A DNA stretch of 64,000 bases from Pseudoduganella umbonata (GCF_014192225.1 NZ_JACHXS010000012.1:124001-188000); one strand, 5' to 3'. Shown: positions 41,434 to 50,369, numbered from the stretch's first letter. Notes: generated from the letters alone by a model not told the origin. Numbers and translations are program-made.

Positions 41434-42231
41434 ATGTCCCGTATCGCCCAGACGTTCGCCGCGCTGAAAGCGCAAAACAAGACCGGTCTCGTGACCTTCA
41501 TCACCGCCGGCGATCCGTCGCCGGCATCGACGGTGCCGCTGCTGCATGCCCTCGTGGCGGGCGGTGCCGACGTGCTGGAACTCGGCGTGCCGTTTTCCGA
41601 CCCGATGGCCGAAGGCCCCGTCATCCAGCGTGCCTGCGAGCGCGCACTGGTGCACGGCGTCGGCATCCGCCACGTGTTCGACTATGTGCGCGAATTCCGC
41701 AAAACCAACCAGCACACGCCTGTCGTGCTGATGGGGTACGCCAACCCGATCGAACGCATCGGCGTCGATGCCTTTGTCGAGCAATCCCGGGAAGTCGGTG
41801 CCGACGGCGCCATCGTCGTCGACTACCCGCCCGAGGAGTGCGAGGCATTTGCCGCAAAAATGCGTGCCGCCGGTCTCGACCTGATCTTCCTGCTTGCGCC
41901 GACCTCGACCGAAGCGCGCATCGCCCAGGTCGCCAAGGTGGGCAGCGGTTTTTCCTACTATGTGTCGCTGAAGGGCGTGACCGGCGCCGGCCACATCGAT
42001 ACCGCCCAGGTGGCCGAGCGGATCGCCGAGATCCGCCGGCACGTCAGCCTGCCGATCGGCGTCGGCTTCGGCATTCGCGATGCCGCCACCGCGAAGGCGC
42101 TGGCCGGCGTGGCCGATGCCGTCGTCATCGGCAGCCGGATCATCCAGGAAATCGAGGCCTCCGAGCCCGAGCAGGCGCCCGCCGCCGTGCAGGCTTTCGT
42201 TGCCGGCATCCGCCAGGCGCTCGACGCGTAA
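41434..42231 (+). CDS. trpA: Tryptophan synthase alpha subunit
   Basis: 265 residues. Cleaves indole-3-glycerol phosphate and passes indole to TrpB. VTFITAGDPSPASTVPLLHA, ELGVPFSDPMAEGPVIQRA (catalytic Glu), VVDYPPEECEAF (catalytic Asp), YYVSLKGVTGAG and GVGFGIRDAATAKAL are intact. The last codons CTCGACGCGTAA are repeated after the stop in two further in-frame 21-bp units and their tail in 58-bp units. Confidence 0.97.
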   Translation: MSRIAQTFAALKAQNKTGLVTFITAGDPSPASTVPLLHALVAGGADVLELGVPFSDPMAEGPVIQRACERALVHGVGIRHVFDYVREFRKTNQHTPVVLMGYANPIERIGVDAFVEQSREVGADGAIVVDYPPEECEAFAAKMRAAGLDLIFLLAPTSTEARIAQVAKVGSGFSYYVSLKGVTGAGHIDTAQVAERIAEIRRHVSLPIGVGFGIRDAATAKALAGVADAVVIGSRIIQEIEASEPEQAPAAVQAFVAGIRQALDA

Positions 42232-42505
42232 ATCCAGGCGCTCGACGCGTAAATCCAGGCGCTCGACGCGTAAATCTCACGGCCGAGCCCGTGTCCTCGT
42301 GCCTGGCACCGTGACACGGACTGATGCGTAAATCTCATGGTCGAGCCCGTGTCCTCGTGCCTGGCACCGGGACACGGACTGATGCGTAAATCTCATGGTC
42401 GAGTCCGTGTCACCGTGCCTGGCACCGGGACACGGACTGATGCGTAAATCTCACGGTCGAGCCCGTGTCACCGTGCCTGGCACCGGGACACGGGCTCGGC
42501 CATTG
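42211..42505 (+). repeat. 21-bp and 58-bp tandem arrays after trpA
   Basis: The last 21 bp of trpA (ATCCGCCAGGCGCTCGACGC then GTAA region) are followed by two in-frame units of 21 bp (42232-42252, 42253-42273; ATCCAGGCGCTCGACGCGTAA). Four 58-bp units then run 42274-42331, 42332-42389, 42390-42447 and 42448-42505. Each begins ATCTCA, the first three end GATGCGTAA, and all carry the imperfect hairpin CCGTGTC..GTGCCTGGCAC..GACACGG. In the last unit the hairpin has perfect 12-bp outer arms (42458-42469 and 42487-42498). No variable spacers, so not CRISPR. Confidence 0.93.
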
Positions 42506-42622
42506 CCTTTCCAGGCCGCCTGGAATCTCACGTTCGTTCGCAAAATTGTCAATTTTGAATGTTCGACACGACAGGCGGAAACGGCTACACTTCGCCCCTC
42601 AGTTAGAGCAACAGGAGAAAAT
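42506..42622 (+). promoter_or_regulatory. Presumed accD promoter region
   Basis: AT-rich island in GC-rich DNA. It holds a dyad CAAAATTG-T-CAATTTTG (42541-42557) and a weak promoter guess TTCGAC (42562-42567), 18-bp spacer, TACACT (42586-42591). ACAGGAGAAA before ATG 42623 is the ribosome site. Confidence 0.4.
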
Positions 42623-43495
42623 ATGAGCTGGTTGGAAAAACTGCTTCCCCCCCGCATCCAGCGCTCGGAAGCTGCCGCTCGCAAGACGATGCCGGAAGGC
42701 CTGTGGGTCAAGTGCCCCTCCTGCGAGGCGGTCCTGTACCGTACCGATCTCGAGTCGAACCTGCATGTCTGCCCGAAGTGCGATCACCACATGCGCATCC
42801 GCGCCCGCGAGCGCCTCGATGCGCTGCTCGACGCCGGCGGCCGCTACGAGATCGGCCAGGAAACGCTGCCGGTCGATTCGCTGAAGTTCAAGGACAGCAA
42901 GAAATACCCGGATCGCCTGAAGCAGGCGATGGAAGCTACCGGCGAGACCGATGCGATGGTGTGCCTGGGCGGTTCGATCATGAGCCTGCCGGTCGTCGTC
43001 GCCTGCTTCGAATTCGAATTCATGGGCGGCTCGATGGGCTCCGTGGTCGGCGAACGCTTCGCCCGCGCGGCCCAGGTCGCGCTGGAACAGAAGGTGCCGT
43101 TCATCTGCATCACCGCCACCGGCGGGGCGCGGATGCAGGAGGGCCTGCTGTCGCTGATGCAAATGGCCAAGACGACGTCGATGCTGACCAAGCTGTCCGA
43201 GAAGAAGCTGCCGTTCATCAGCGTGCTGACCGACCCGACGATGGGCGGCGTGTCCGCCTCGTTCGCCTTCATGGGCGATGTGGTGATGGCCGAGCCGAAG
43301 GCGCTGATCGGCTTTGCCGGCCCGCGCGTGATCGAGAACACGGTGCGCGAAAAGCTGCCGGAAGGCTTCCAGCGCAGCGAATTCCTGCTGACCAAGGGCG
43401 CGATCGACATGATCGTCGACCGCCGCAAGATGCGCGAGGAAATCGCGCGCCTGCTGGCGCTGCTGCAGAACCAGGCGGTGGAAGTTCTCGCTTGA
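42623..43495 (+). CDS. accD: Acetyl-CoA carboxylase carboxyltransferase beta subunit
   Basis: 290 residues from ATG 42623 (MSWLEKLLPP). With AccA transfers carboxyl from biotin to acetyl-CoA, the first step of fatty acid synthesis. N-terminal zinc ribbon WVKCPSCEAVLYRTDL and HVCPKCDHHMRIRARERL; crotonase-like core with ITATGGARMQEGLLSLMQMA, LTDPTMGGVSASFAFMGD and AEPKALIGFAGPRVIENTV. In-frame leader upstream is repeat DNA and not used. Followed by a strong hairpin and folC. Confidence 0.97.
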   Translation: MSWLEKLLPPRIQRSEAAARKTMPEGLWVKCPSCEAVLYRTDLESNLHVCPKCDHHMRIRARERLDALLDAGGRYEIGQETLPVDSLKFKDSKKYPDRLKQAMEATGETDAMVCLGGSIMSLPVVVACFEFEFMGGSMGSVVGERFARAAQVALEQKVPFICITATGGARMQEGLLSLMQMAKTTSMLTKLSEKKLPFISVLTDPTMGGVSASFAFMGDVVMAEPKALIGFAGPRVIENTVREKLPEGFQRSEFLLTKGAIDMIVDRRKMREEIARLLALLQNQAVEVLA

Positions 43496-43543
43496 TCGTG
43501 CTGGCATGACCGGCCCGAAGTAAGGCCACCGCAGCGCGGCACG

Positions 43544-43578
43544 ACGGGGCCGGGTCCGCAGGGACCCGGCCCCGTTTC
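43544..43578 (+). terminator. Strong GC hairpin between accD and folC
   Basis: Perfect 14-bp stem ACGGGGCCGGGTCC / GGACCCGGCCCCGT with loop GCAG, followed by only TT beyond the stem, so it may be a partial terminator or mRNA stabiliser. Confidence 0.65.
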
Positions 43579-43636
43579 ACGTGGTGCGATAGAATCACGT
43601 CTTTGCGCTCAATCCCCCGCTTCTTCCCCAACTGAC

Positions 43637-44923
43637 ATGCCCACCCCGACCACCCTGCCAGAATGGCTCGCGCTGCTGGAATCGCGCCACGCCGAAACCG
43701 TCATCAACATGGGCCTCGACCGCGTGCGCGCCGTCAAGGAACGCCTGCAACTGCAGTTCACCTGCCCGGTGATCATGGTCGCCGGCACCAACGGCAAGGG
43801 GTCCACGTGCGCGATGCTGGAATCGATCCTGCTGCGCGCCGGCTACCGGGTCGGGCTGTACATCAAGCCGCACTTCCTCGACTTTAACGAGCGCGCCCGC
43901 GTCAATGGCGATCTGGCCTCCGACGCCATGCTGGTCGAGGCATTCGATGCCGTCGAGGCCGTACGCGGCGACACGCCGCTGACCTATTTCGAGTTCACCA
44001 CCCTGGCGATCATGCACCTGATGAGCAAGTCGGCGCTCGACGTGGCGATTCTCGAGGTGGGCCTGGGCGGGCGGCTCGATGCCGTCAACGTGATCGATGC
44101 CGATGTCGCCATCGTCACCAGTGTCGACATCGACCACGTCGACTACCTGGGCGGCACGCGCGAGCAGATCGGTTTTGAGAAGGCCGGCATTTTCCGCCCC
44201 GGCAAAGCAGCGATCTGCAGCGACCCGGTGCCGCCGCAGGCCCTGATCGACCATGCCGGCGCGATCGGTGCCGACCTGTGGCTGATGGGCCGCGACTTCA
44301 ACTATGCCGGCGACAAGCAGCAGTGGAACTATGGCGGCCGCGGCCAGCGCCGCAACGCGCTGGCTTACCCGAGCCTGCGCGGCGCCAACCAGCTGCTGAA
44401 CGCGTCGGCCGCGCTGGCTGCGCTCGAGGTGCTGAAAAACGAGCTGCCGGTCGGCGCGCAGGAAGTGCGGCATGGCCTCGTCACCGTCGAACTGCCGGGC
44501 CGTTTCCAGGTGCTGCCGGGCCGCCCCACCGTGATCCTCGATGTTGCACACAACCCACATGCGGCCTCGGCGCTGAACCAGAACCTGGGCAATATGGGTT
44601 ATCACCCGTACACGTTCGCCGTGTTCGGTTCGATGCACGACAAGGATATCGATGGCGCCATCAAGGCGATCGGCGGTTCGATCGATCACTGGTGCCTGGC
44701 CACGCTGCCGTCGCCGCGCGCGGCCAGCGCATCGGAACTTGCCGCGAAAGTGCAGGGTACCGTGCCGGATCCCCATGAAAAAACCGTCCAGGTGTTCGAT
44801 ACTCCGGCACAAGCTTTTGCAAATGCAATGAGCCGGGCGGGCGAGAATGATAGAATTGTGGTCTTTGGCTCGTTCCTGACGGTGGCTGGCGTCATGGCCG
44901 CCCGAAAATCCTCCCTTCATTGA
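43637..44923 (+). CDS. folC: Folylpolyglutamate/dihydrofolate synthase
   Basis: 428 residues. Mur-ligase-like enzyme adding glutamate to dihydropteroate and folates. P-loop VAGTNGKGSTCAMLESIL, the segments YIKPHFLDFNERARVNG, FEFTTLAIMHLM and LEVGLGGRLDAVNVI, VDIDHVDYLGGTREQIGFEKAGI, and C-terminal DVAHNPHAA with FGSMHDKDIDG. Between accD and the SPOR gene, as in many proteobacteria; 8 bp to the next start. Confidence 0.96.
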   Translation: MPTPTTLPEWLALLESRHAETVINMGLDRVRAVKERLQLQFTCPVIMVAGTNGKGSTCAMLESILLRAGYRVGLYIKPHFLDFNERARVNGDLASDAMLVEAFDAVEAVRGDTPLTYFEFTTLAIMHLMSKSALDVAILEVGLGGRLDAVNVIDADVAIVTSVDIDHVDYLGGTREQIGFEKAGIFRPGKAAICSDPVPPQALIDHAGAIGADLWLMGRDFNYAGDKQQWNYGGRGQRRNALAYPSLRGANQLLNASAALAALEVLKNELPVGAQEVRHGLVTVELPGRFQVLPGRPTVILDVAHNPHAASALNQNLGNMGYHPYTFAVFGSMHDKDIDGAIKAIGGSIDHWCLATLPSPRAASASELAAKVQGTVPDPHEKTVQVFDTPAQAFANAMSRAGENDRIVVFGSFLTVAGVMAARKSSLH

Positions 44924-44931
44924 AATCACGC

Positions 44932-45954
44932 ATGGGCTTGTTCTCGAAATTCGGCAAAAACAAGCAGCAGTCCCCAGAAGACAGCGGCTACTACCGCGCC
45001 GCGGATGACCGCGCGATCACCGAGCGGGCTCGCTCCAAGCGCGCCTCGTCGGCCGACGCCGGCGCAGGTGCGACCCGCGGCCGCGGCCGCAAGGATGCGC
45101 CCGATCCCGTCCTGCCCGAGAAAAAGCGCGCACGCCGCCGCCTGGTCGGCGCGATCGCGCTGGCGCTGGCCGTGGCGATCGGCTTGCCGATGGTGCTCGA
45201 CTCCGAACCGAAGCCGCTGGCAAACGATATCGCCATCCAGATTCCGCCGCGCGACAAGCCGGAAGCTGCCCAGCCGGCCGGGAACAAGGAAGACAGCGAG
45301 CCGCACAGCGCAACGGACAATGAGCAGGCCGTCGACAGCAAGACCGCGCAAGCGGAGGCTCTCGACCAGAGCGAGGAAATCGTCGAACCCGAAGACAATA
45401 CGCCGGTGGTTGCCGCGCCGCCGCGCCCGCTGCCCGACCTGGTGAAACCGCAACCGGCGAAGGTGGCCAAGGTGGAGCCGAAGCCGGAACCGAAACACGA
45501 GGCAAAGCCGGAGCCGAAGCACGAGCCGAAAGTGGCGGGCTGGGACGAGCCGAAGCCGGAGCCGAAGAAGCTTGCCGAGGCCCGGCCGGAGCCGAAGAAG
45601 CCTGAACACAAGGTGGAAACGAAGCCGGAGCCGAAGCAGGAAGCGAAACCGGCACCGAAAACCGATGACGCGGCGCGCGCATTGGCGCTGCTCGAAGGCA
45701 AGGCAGCGCCGGCGGCGACGCCGGCCGACAGCGGCCGCTATGTCATCCAGGTGGCGGCACTGGCCGCCCGCGACAAGGTCGAGGAATTGCAGGGCAAGCT
45801 GCGCGATGCCGGCATCCGGTCGTTTACGCAGAAGTCGCCGTCCGGCGAACTGACGCGCGTGAAGGTCGGACCGTTCGGCAGCCGCGAAGAAGCGGAAAAG
45901 GCCAAGGCGAAGCTGCAGAAGATCGGCCTGTCGGGCAGCCTGAGCCCGGCCTGA
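44932..45954 (+). CDS. SPOR domain membrane protein
   Basis: 340 residues from ATG 44932 (MGLFSKFGKNKQQ). Basic cytosolic N-terminus, one membrane helix near residues 71-90 (LVGAIALALAVAIGLPMVL), a long periplasmic Glu/Lys/Pro-rich stalk made of PKPEPKHE-type repeats, and a C-terminal SPOR domain (about 262-340; YVIQVAALAARDKVEEL, VKVGPFGSREEAEKAKAKL) that binds denuded peptidoglycan at the division septum. Resembles DedD/FtsN-like proteins. Conserved position between folC and cvpA. Confidence 0.9.
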   Translation: MGLFSKFGKNKQQSPEDSGYYRAADDRAITERARSKRASSADAGAGATRGRGRKDAPDPVLPEKKRARRRLVGAIALALAVAIGLPMVLDSEPKPLANDIAIQIPPRDKPEAAQPAGNKEDSEPHSATDNEQAVDSKTAQAEALDQSEEIVEPEDNTPVVAAPPRPLPDLVKPQPAKVAKVEPKPEPKHEAKPEPKHEPKVAGWDEPKPEPKKLAEARPEPKKPEHKVETKPEPKQEAKPAPKTDDAARALALLEGKAAPAATPADSGRYVIQVAALAARDKVEELQGKLRDAGIRSFTQKSPSGELTRVKVGPFGSREEAEKAKAKLQKIGLSGSLSPA

Positions 45955-45991
45955 CGCGCTGCCGGAACCGCGTGACTCGTTCGTTTAGCCA

Positions 45992-46489
45992 ATGCCCGCG
46001 TTGACCATCTTCGATTACCTGGTGCTGTTCGTGCTGATCACATCCATCATCGTCAGCACGCTGCGCGGCCTGGTCAGGGAAATGCTGTCCCTGCTGGGCT
46101 GGATCGTGGCCTTCGTGGTGGCCAATGCCTACAGCGCGGAACTGGCGGCGCTGCTGCCGGACGCGATTCCGGGCGAGGTCGTACGGCTGATCGTCGCGTT
46201 CCTGGCACTGTTCATTGGCGTGCGCATCCTGATGGGCTTGCTGTCGATGGCCTTGTCGGCATTGGTCGAGGCTGGCGGCATGTCGCTGGCGGACCGCGGG
46301 CTGGGCGGCCTGTTCGGCCTGGGACGCGGACTTGTAATCGTGCTGGCGGGCGTCATATTGTGCGGGATGACGTCGATCCCGCAACAGGATTTCTGGCGGG
46401 AGGCACTGTTCTCCCCCATCGCGGAAACGGGCGTGCGCACCGTGAAACCGTTCCTTCCCGCTGCCGTTGCGCAGCACGTGCAATTTTAG
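45992..46489 (+). CDS. cvpA: CvpA family membrane protein
   Basis: 165 residues with four hydrophobic segments (IFDYLVLFVLITSIIVSTL, LLGWIVAFVVANAY, RLIVAFLALFIGVRILMGLL, GRGLVIVLAGVILCGMTSI) and the family hallmark RGLVREMLSLLGW. CvpA proteins lie before purF and affect colicin V production, biofilm and envelope stress; mechanism unclear. Gap to purF is 40 bp, so they are co-transcribed. Confidence 0.92.
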   Translation: MPALTIFDYLVLFVLITSIIVSTLRGLVREMLSLLGWIVAFVVANAYSAELAALLPDAIPGEVVRLIVAFLALFIGVRILMGLLSMALSALVEAGGMSLADRGLGGLFGLGRGLVIVLAGVILCGMTSIPQQDFWREALFSPIAETGVRTVKPFLPAAVAQHVQF

Positions 46490-46529
46490 AATTTCTACCA
46501 TCAAGCAGCACCCTGTTCAGGAGCACAAT

Positions 46530-48050
46530 ATGTGTGGCATTGTCGGCGTCGTCTCCCATCAACCTGTCAACCAGCTGCTGTATGACGCGCTGCTGCTGTT
46601 GCAGCACCGCGGCCAGGATGCGGCCGGTATCGCAACGAATCACAGCAGCATGTTCTCGATGCACAAGGCGAACGGCCTCGTCCGAGACGTGTTCCGCACC
46701 CGGAACATGCGTTCGCTGATGGGTAATTCGGGCATCGGCCACTGCCGCTACCCGACGGCCGGTTCGTCGTCGGAAGAGGAAGCGCAGCCGTTCTACGTCA
46801 ACGCGCCGTTCGGCATCACGCTGGCGCACAACGGCAACCTGACCAACTGGGAACAGCTCAAGACCGAGATGTTCAAGAACGACCGCCGCCATATCAACAC
46901 GGACTCCGATTCCGAAGTGCTGCTGAACGTGCTGGCCCACGAGATCATGCGCGCCACCACCGGCTATTCGCTGGATGCGGGCACGCTGTTCGACGCGGTC
47001 ACGGTACTGATCCGCCGCGTGCAGGGCGGTTACGCGGCCGTGGCGCAGATCGCCGATGTCGGCCTGCTGGGCTTCCGCGATCCGCATGGTATCCGCCCGC
47101 TGTGCCTTGGCATCGTCGAAACGGAAAGCGGCACCGAGTACATGCTGGCTTCCGAGTCGGTGGCCCTGGAAGGCGCCGGCTTCCGGTTCGTGCGCGATGT
47201 GCTGCCGGGTGAAGCCGTGTTCATCGATGCAGACCACAAGCTGCACAGCCGCGTCTGCGCCGACAATCCGTCGCTGAACCCGTGCGTATTCGAATACGTG
47301 TACCTGGCGCGCCCCGATTCCGTGATCGACGGCGCCTCCGTCTACAGCACGCGCCTGAAAATGGGCGAATACCTGGCCGAGAAGATCAAGCGCGAAGGCC
47401 TGGCGGACGACATCGACGTCGTCATGCCGATCCCCGATTCGTCGCGCCCGGCCGCCATCCAGCTGGCACTGCGCCTCGGCAAGGAATACCGCGAAGGCTT
47501 CATCAAGAACCGCTACATCGGCCGCACGTTCATCATGCCGGGCCAGGCGCTGCGCAAGAAATCGGTGCGCCAGAAGCTGAACGCGATCGGCGACGAGTTC
47601 AAGGGCAAGAACGTGCTGCTGGTCGACGACTCGATCGTGCGCGGCACCACCAGCCGTGAAATCGTGCAGATGGCGCGCGACTCCGGCGCCAAGAAGGTGA
47701 TCTTCGCCTCCGCAGCGCCGCCGGTGCTGTACCCGAACGTGTACGGCATCGACATGCCCACGCGCGACGAGCTGATCGCACATGGCCGCACCGTCGACGA
47801 GGTGTGCAAGGAAATCACCGCCGACGCATTGGTATACCAGGACCTCGACGACCTGAAGAAAGCGATCTCGGACGTCAATCCTGCGCTGACCAGTTTCGAA
47901 GCCTCGTGCTTCGACGGCAAGTACATCACCGGCGACGTGTCGGCCGATTACCTCGACCGCATCGAGCACGCGCGCCATAACCCGAAGGCAAAAGCCGAAG
48001 ACACCGTGCGCACGCAGCTGAACCTGAACGCTGCGACCACCGAAGCTTGA
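46530..48050 (+). CDS. purF: Amidophosphoribosyltransferase
   Basis: 506 residues from ATG 46530, so that Cys2 (MCGIVGVVSHQPVNQLLYDA) becomes the N-terminal nucleophile after Met removal; a longer frame would bury it and is rejected. First committed step of purine synthesis: PRPP plus glutamine gives phosphoribosylamine. Glutaminase half with RHRGQDAAG-like QHRGQDAAGIAT, GHCRYPTAGSS and NAPFGITLAHNGNL; transferase half with PRPP loop VLLVDDSIVRGTTSREIV. Ends at a terminator. Confidence 0.97.
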   Translation: MCGIVGVVSHQPVNQLLYDALLLLQHRGQDAAGIATNHSSMFSMHKANGLVRDVFRTRNMRSLMGNSGIGHCRYPTAGSSSEEEAQPFYVNAPFGITLAHNGNLTNWEQLKTEMFKNDRRHINTDSDSEVLLNVLAHEIMRATTGYSLDAGTLFDAVTVLIRRVQGGYAAVAQIADVGLLGFRDPHGIRPLCLGIVETESGTEYMLASESVALEGAGFRFVRDVLPGEAVFIDADHKLHSRVCADNPSLNPCVFEYVYLARPDSVIDGASVYSTRLKMGEYLAEKIKREGLADDIDVVMPIPDSSRPAAIQLALRLGKEYREGFIKNRYIGRTFIMPGQALRKKSVRQKLNAIGDEFKGKNVLLVDDSIVRGTTSREIVQMARDSGAKKVIFASAAPPVLYPNVYGIDMPTRDELIAHGRTVDEVCKEITADALVYQDLDDLKKAISDVNPALTSFEASCFDGKYITGDVSADYLDRIEHARHNPKAKAEDTVRTQLNLNAATTEA

Positions 48051-48055
48051 ATACC

Positions 48056-48080
48056 AAGGGCCCCTCGCGGGGCCTTTTTT
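48056..48080 (+). terminator. Rho-independent terminator after purF
   Basis: GGCCCC, loop TCGC, GGGGCC followed by six T residues, starting 6 bp after the purF stop. Confidence 0.9.
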
Positions 48081-48088
48081 ACGCGACT

Positions 48089-48146
48089 ATTTCCGGCAAC
48101 CGGGGTCAGACCCCGCTTCCTGGAAACATTTCAACCGGGTCTGGCC
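48089..48146. repeat. Dispersed palindromic repeat between purF and the PLP-enzyme gene
   Basis: TATTTCCGGCAACC then core GGGGTCAGACCCC, CTTCCTGGAAACATTTC and a partial core CCGGGTCTGG. Same family as 29597 and 50441. Confidence 0.78.
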
Positions 48147-48188
48147 GGATCGGCGGACCGCCCATATCGGGCAATCTCTCGCTACCAC

Positions 48189-49430
48189 ATGAACGACAAG
48201 AAAAACTACGGCTTCACCACCACGATCCTGCATGGCGACCGCCAGAAGACCATCGAACAGGGCTCGCTGCACAAGCCCGTCCATACCTCGGTTGCATTCG
48301 GCTATACCGACGCGCGCCAGCTGGCTTCGGTGTTCCAGGGCCGCGAGCCGGGCTTCCGCTACGGCCGCCAGGGCAATCCGACCGTCTCCGCACTGGAGGA
48401 AAAGGTCAACAAGATGGAAGCCGGCGTCGCCACGCTGTGCTTTGCCACCGGCATGGCGGCGATCGGCGCCGTGTTCCAGGCGCTGCTGCGGGCCGGCGAC
48501 CATGTCGTGTCGTCGTCTTTCCTGTTCGGTAACACCAATTCGCTGTGGCAGACGGTGGCGGGGCAGGGCGTCGGCGTCGATTTCGTCGACGCAACCGATG
48601 TTGCCAATGTCGAAAGCGCCCTGCAGGAGAACACGCGCATCGTCTTCGTCGAGACCATTGCCAATCCGCGCACGCAGATCGCCGACCTGGAGCGGATTGG
48701 CGCGCTGTGCGCCGCAAGGGGCATCCTTTACATCGTCGACAACACGATGACGACGCCTTACCTGTTCCGTCCGAAAACGGTCGGTGCGGGCCTGGTCGTC
48801 AACTCGCTGACGAAATCGATCGCCGGCCACGGCAACGCGCTGGGCGGCAGCCTCACCGATACCGGCGCCTATGACTGGAGCCGCTTCCCGAACATCTTCG
48901 AGAACTACAAGAAAGCTGCTCCGGCGATGTGGGGCATCACCCAGGTGCGCGCCAAGGGCCTGCGCGATTTCGGCGCCTCGCTGGGGCCGGAAGCCGCGCA
49001 CCACATCGCGGTGGGCGCCGAAACGCTGGCGCTGCGCATGGAGCGCACCTGCGCCAATGCGAAAGCGCTGGCCGAGATGCTGGCCGCCGATCCACGCGTG
49101 GCCGCCGTGCACTATCCGGGCTTGCCGTCGCACCCGCAGCACGGCATTGCCACCGATCTGTTCAAGGCTTATGGCTCGCTGTTCAGCTTTGAACTGCAGG
49201 ATGGCATCGACTGCTTCGATTACCTGAACCGCCTGAAAATCGCCGTCCCGGCATCCAACCTGGGCGATACCCGCACGCTGGTGATCCCGGTCGCGCACAC
49301 GATCTTCTACGAGATGGGTGCCGAGCGGCGCGCCTCGATGGGCATCGCCGAATCGCTGATCCGCGTATCGGTCGGCATCGAGGATACGGCTGACCTGGTC
49401 GATGATTTCCGGCTGGCGCTGGACGCTTGA
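48189..49430 (+). CDS. Cystathionine gamma-synthase family PLP enzyme
   Basis: 413 residues of the Cys/Met-metabolism PLP family (cystathionine gamma-synthase, O-acyl-homoserine sulfhydrylase, methionine gamma-lyase). PLP-lysine in VVNSLTKSIAGHGNALGG; SVAFGYTDARQLASVFQG; FRYGRQGNPTVSALEEKVN; FATGMAAIGAVF; VDNTMTTPYL; SVGIEDTADLVDDFRLAL at the end. Which reaction it performs (sulfhydrylation, trans-sulfuration or elimination) is not decided by the motifs visible. The last codons GACGCTTGA are repeated after the stop in an array of 15-bp units. Confidence 0.88.
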   Translation: MNDKKNYGFTTTILHGDRQKTIEQGSLHKPVHTSVAFGYTDARQLASVFQGREPGFRYGRQGNPTVSALEEKVNKMEAGVATLCFATGMAAIGAVFQALLRAGDHVVSSSFLFGNTNSLWQTVAGQGVGVDFVDATDVANVESALQENTRIVFVETIANPRTQIADLERIGALCAARGILYIVDNTMTTPYLFRPKTVGAGLVVNSLTKSIAGHGNALGGSLTDTGAYDWSRFPNIFENYKKAAPAMWGITQVRAKGLRDFGASLGPEAAHHIAVGAETLALRMERTCANAKALAEMLAADPRVAAVHYPGLPSHPQHGIATDLFKAYGSLFSFELQDGIDCFDYLNRLKIAVPASNLGDTRTLVIPVAHTIFYEMGAERRASMGIAESLIRVSVGIEDTADLVDDFRLALDA

Positions 49431-49595
49431 AGAATGGACGCGTGAAGAATGGACGCGTGAAGAATGGACGCGTGACGAATGGACGCGTGAAGAATGGACG
49501 CGTGACGAATGGACGCGTGAAGAATGCACGCGTGACGCGTGGCCGTGCGATGAATGGAAGCGTGATGACTGGAAGCGTGATACTGGAAGCGTGAT
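49422..49595 (+). repeat. 15-bp tandem array after the PLP-enzyme gene
   Basis: About eleven units of AGAATGGACGCGTGA, from 49431, in frame with the gene: each encodes R-M-D-A-stop, echoing the gene's own end D-A-stop. Units 1-3 and 5 are exact; units 4 and 6 start with C; later ones drift (AGAATGCACGCGTGA, TGAATGGAAGCGTGA, TGACTGGAAGCGTGA). Divergence rises with distance from the gene. Confidence 0.95.
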
Positions 49596-49667
49596 GTAGC
49601 GCGACCGGTAACATGCGGTCGATCCCGATGGATCATCGGGATCGACCGGCACGCCACCGATGCACTG

Positions 49668-50345
49668 TCAGTGCCAGGTGCGCAGCAGCCCGACGGCCAG
49701 GCCTTCCAGTGCGAACTCGTCCTCCGGCGTCACGGTGATCACCTTGAAGTCGGGGTTTTCCGGCAGCAGTTCGATGGTGGAGCCGGTGCGGCGGTAGCGC
49801 TTCACGGTGACTTCACTGCCGATGCGGGCCACCACGATCTGGCCGTTCTTCGCACTGTCCACCTTCTTCACGGCCAGCAGGTCGCCATCCATGATGCCGA
49901 CATCGCGCATCGATTCGCCACGCACCTTCAGCAGGAAATCGGGCTTTGCGGAAAATAGCGCAGGGTCGACGTTGTAGGTCTTTTCCAGGTTTTCCTGCGC
50001 CAGGATCGGCGAACCGGCCGCCACGCGGCCGATCAGTGGCAACTGCATCAGCAGTGCTGCCGGTACCTGCGGCAGGGAGTCGAAGCCCGACTGCGAAGGG
50101 GTAGCCGACGCCGGTGCGGAGCGCGACGCATGCTGGCCCAGCAGCCGGATGCCGCGCGACGTGCCGGCGGTGATTTCGATCGCGCCCTTGCGCGCGAGCG
50201 CCTTCAGGTGCTCTTCGGCCGCATTGGCCGACTTGAAACCCAGCTCGGCGGCGATTTCCGCGCGGGTGGGCGGGAAGCCGGTGGACTCGATGGCATCCCT
50301 GATCAGGTTGAGAATTTGTTCCTGCCTAGCGGTGAGCTTGATCAT
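49668..50345 (-). CDS. lexA: SOS repressor LexA
   Basis: 225 residues from the ATG at 50343-50345 (MIKLTARQEQILNLI); a longer frame runs into the SOS boxes and is rejected. N-terminal winged helix (PPTRAEIAAELGFKSANAAEEHLKAL) and C-terminal S24 peptidase domain with cleavage-type Ala-Gly in GRVAAGSPILA, catalytic Ser in KVRGESMRDVGI and Lys in NGQIVVARIGSEVTVKRY. Repressor of the DNA-damage response; self-cleaves with RecA. Two SOS boxes upstream imply autoregulation. Confidence 0.97.
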   Translation of the reverse strand: MIKLTARQEQILNLIRDAIESTGFPPTRAEIAAELGFKSANAAEEHLKALARKGAIEITAGTSRGIRLLGQHASRSAPASATPSQSGFDSLPQVPAALLMQLPLIGRVAAGSPILAQENLEKTYNVDPALFSAKPDFLLKVRGESMRDVGIMDGDLLAVKKVDSAKNGQIVVARIGSEVTVKRYRRTGSTIELLPENPDFKVITVTPEDEFALEGLAVGLLRTWH

Positions 50346-50369
50346 GATGCGAAATAGCCGTGAAATTAG

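Noticed and set aside
42211..42505. CRISPR array
   Set aside because: Units are directly adjacent with no variable spacers and no cas genes in the window.
49402..49599. Possible small protein made of EEWTR repeats
   Set aside because: It is the alternative-frame reading of the 15-bp array overlapping the end of the PLP-enzyme gene, with no ribosome site; treated as repeat DNA.
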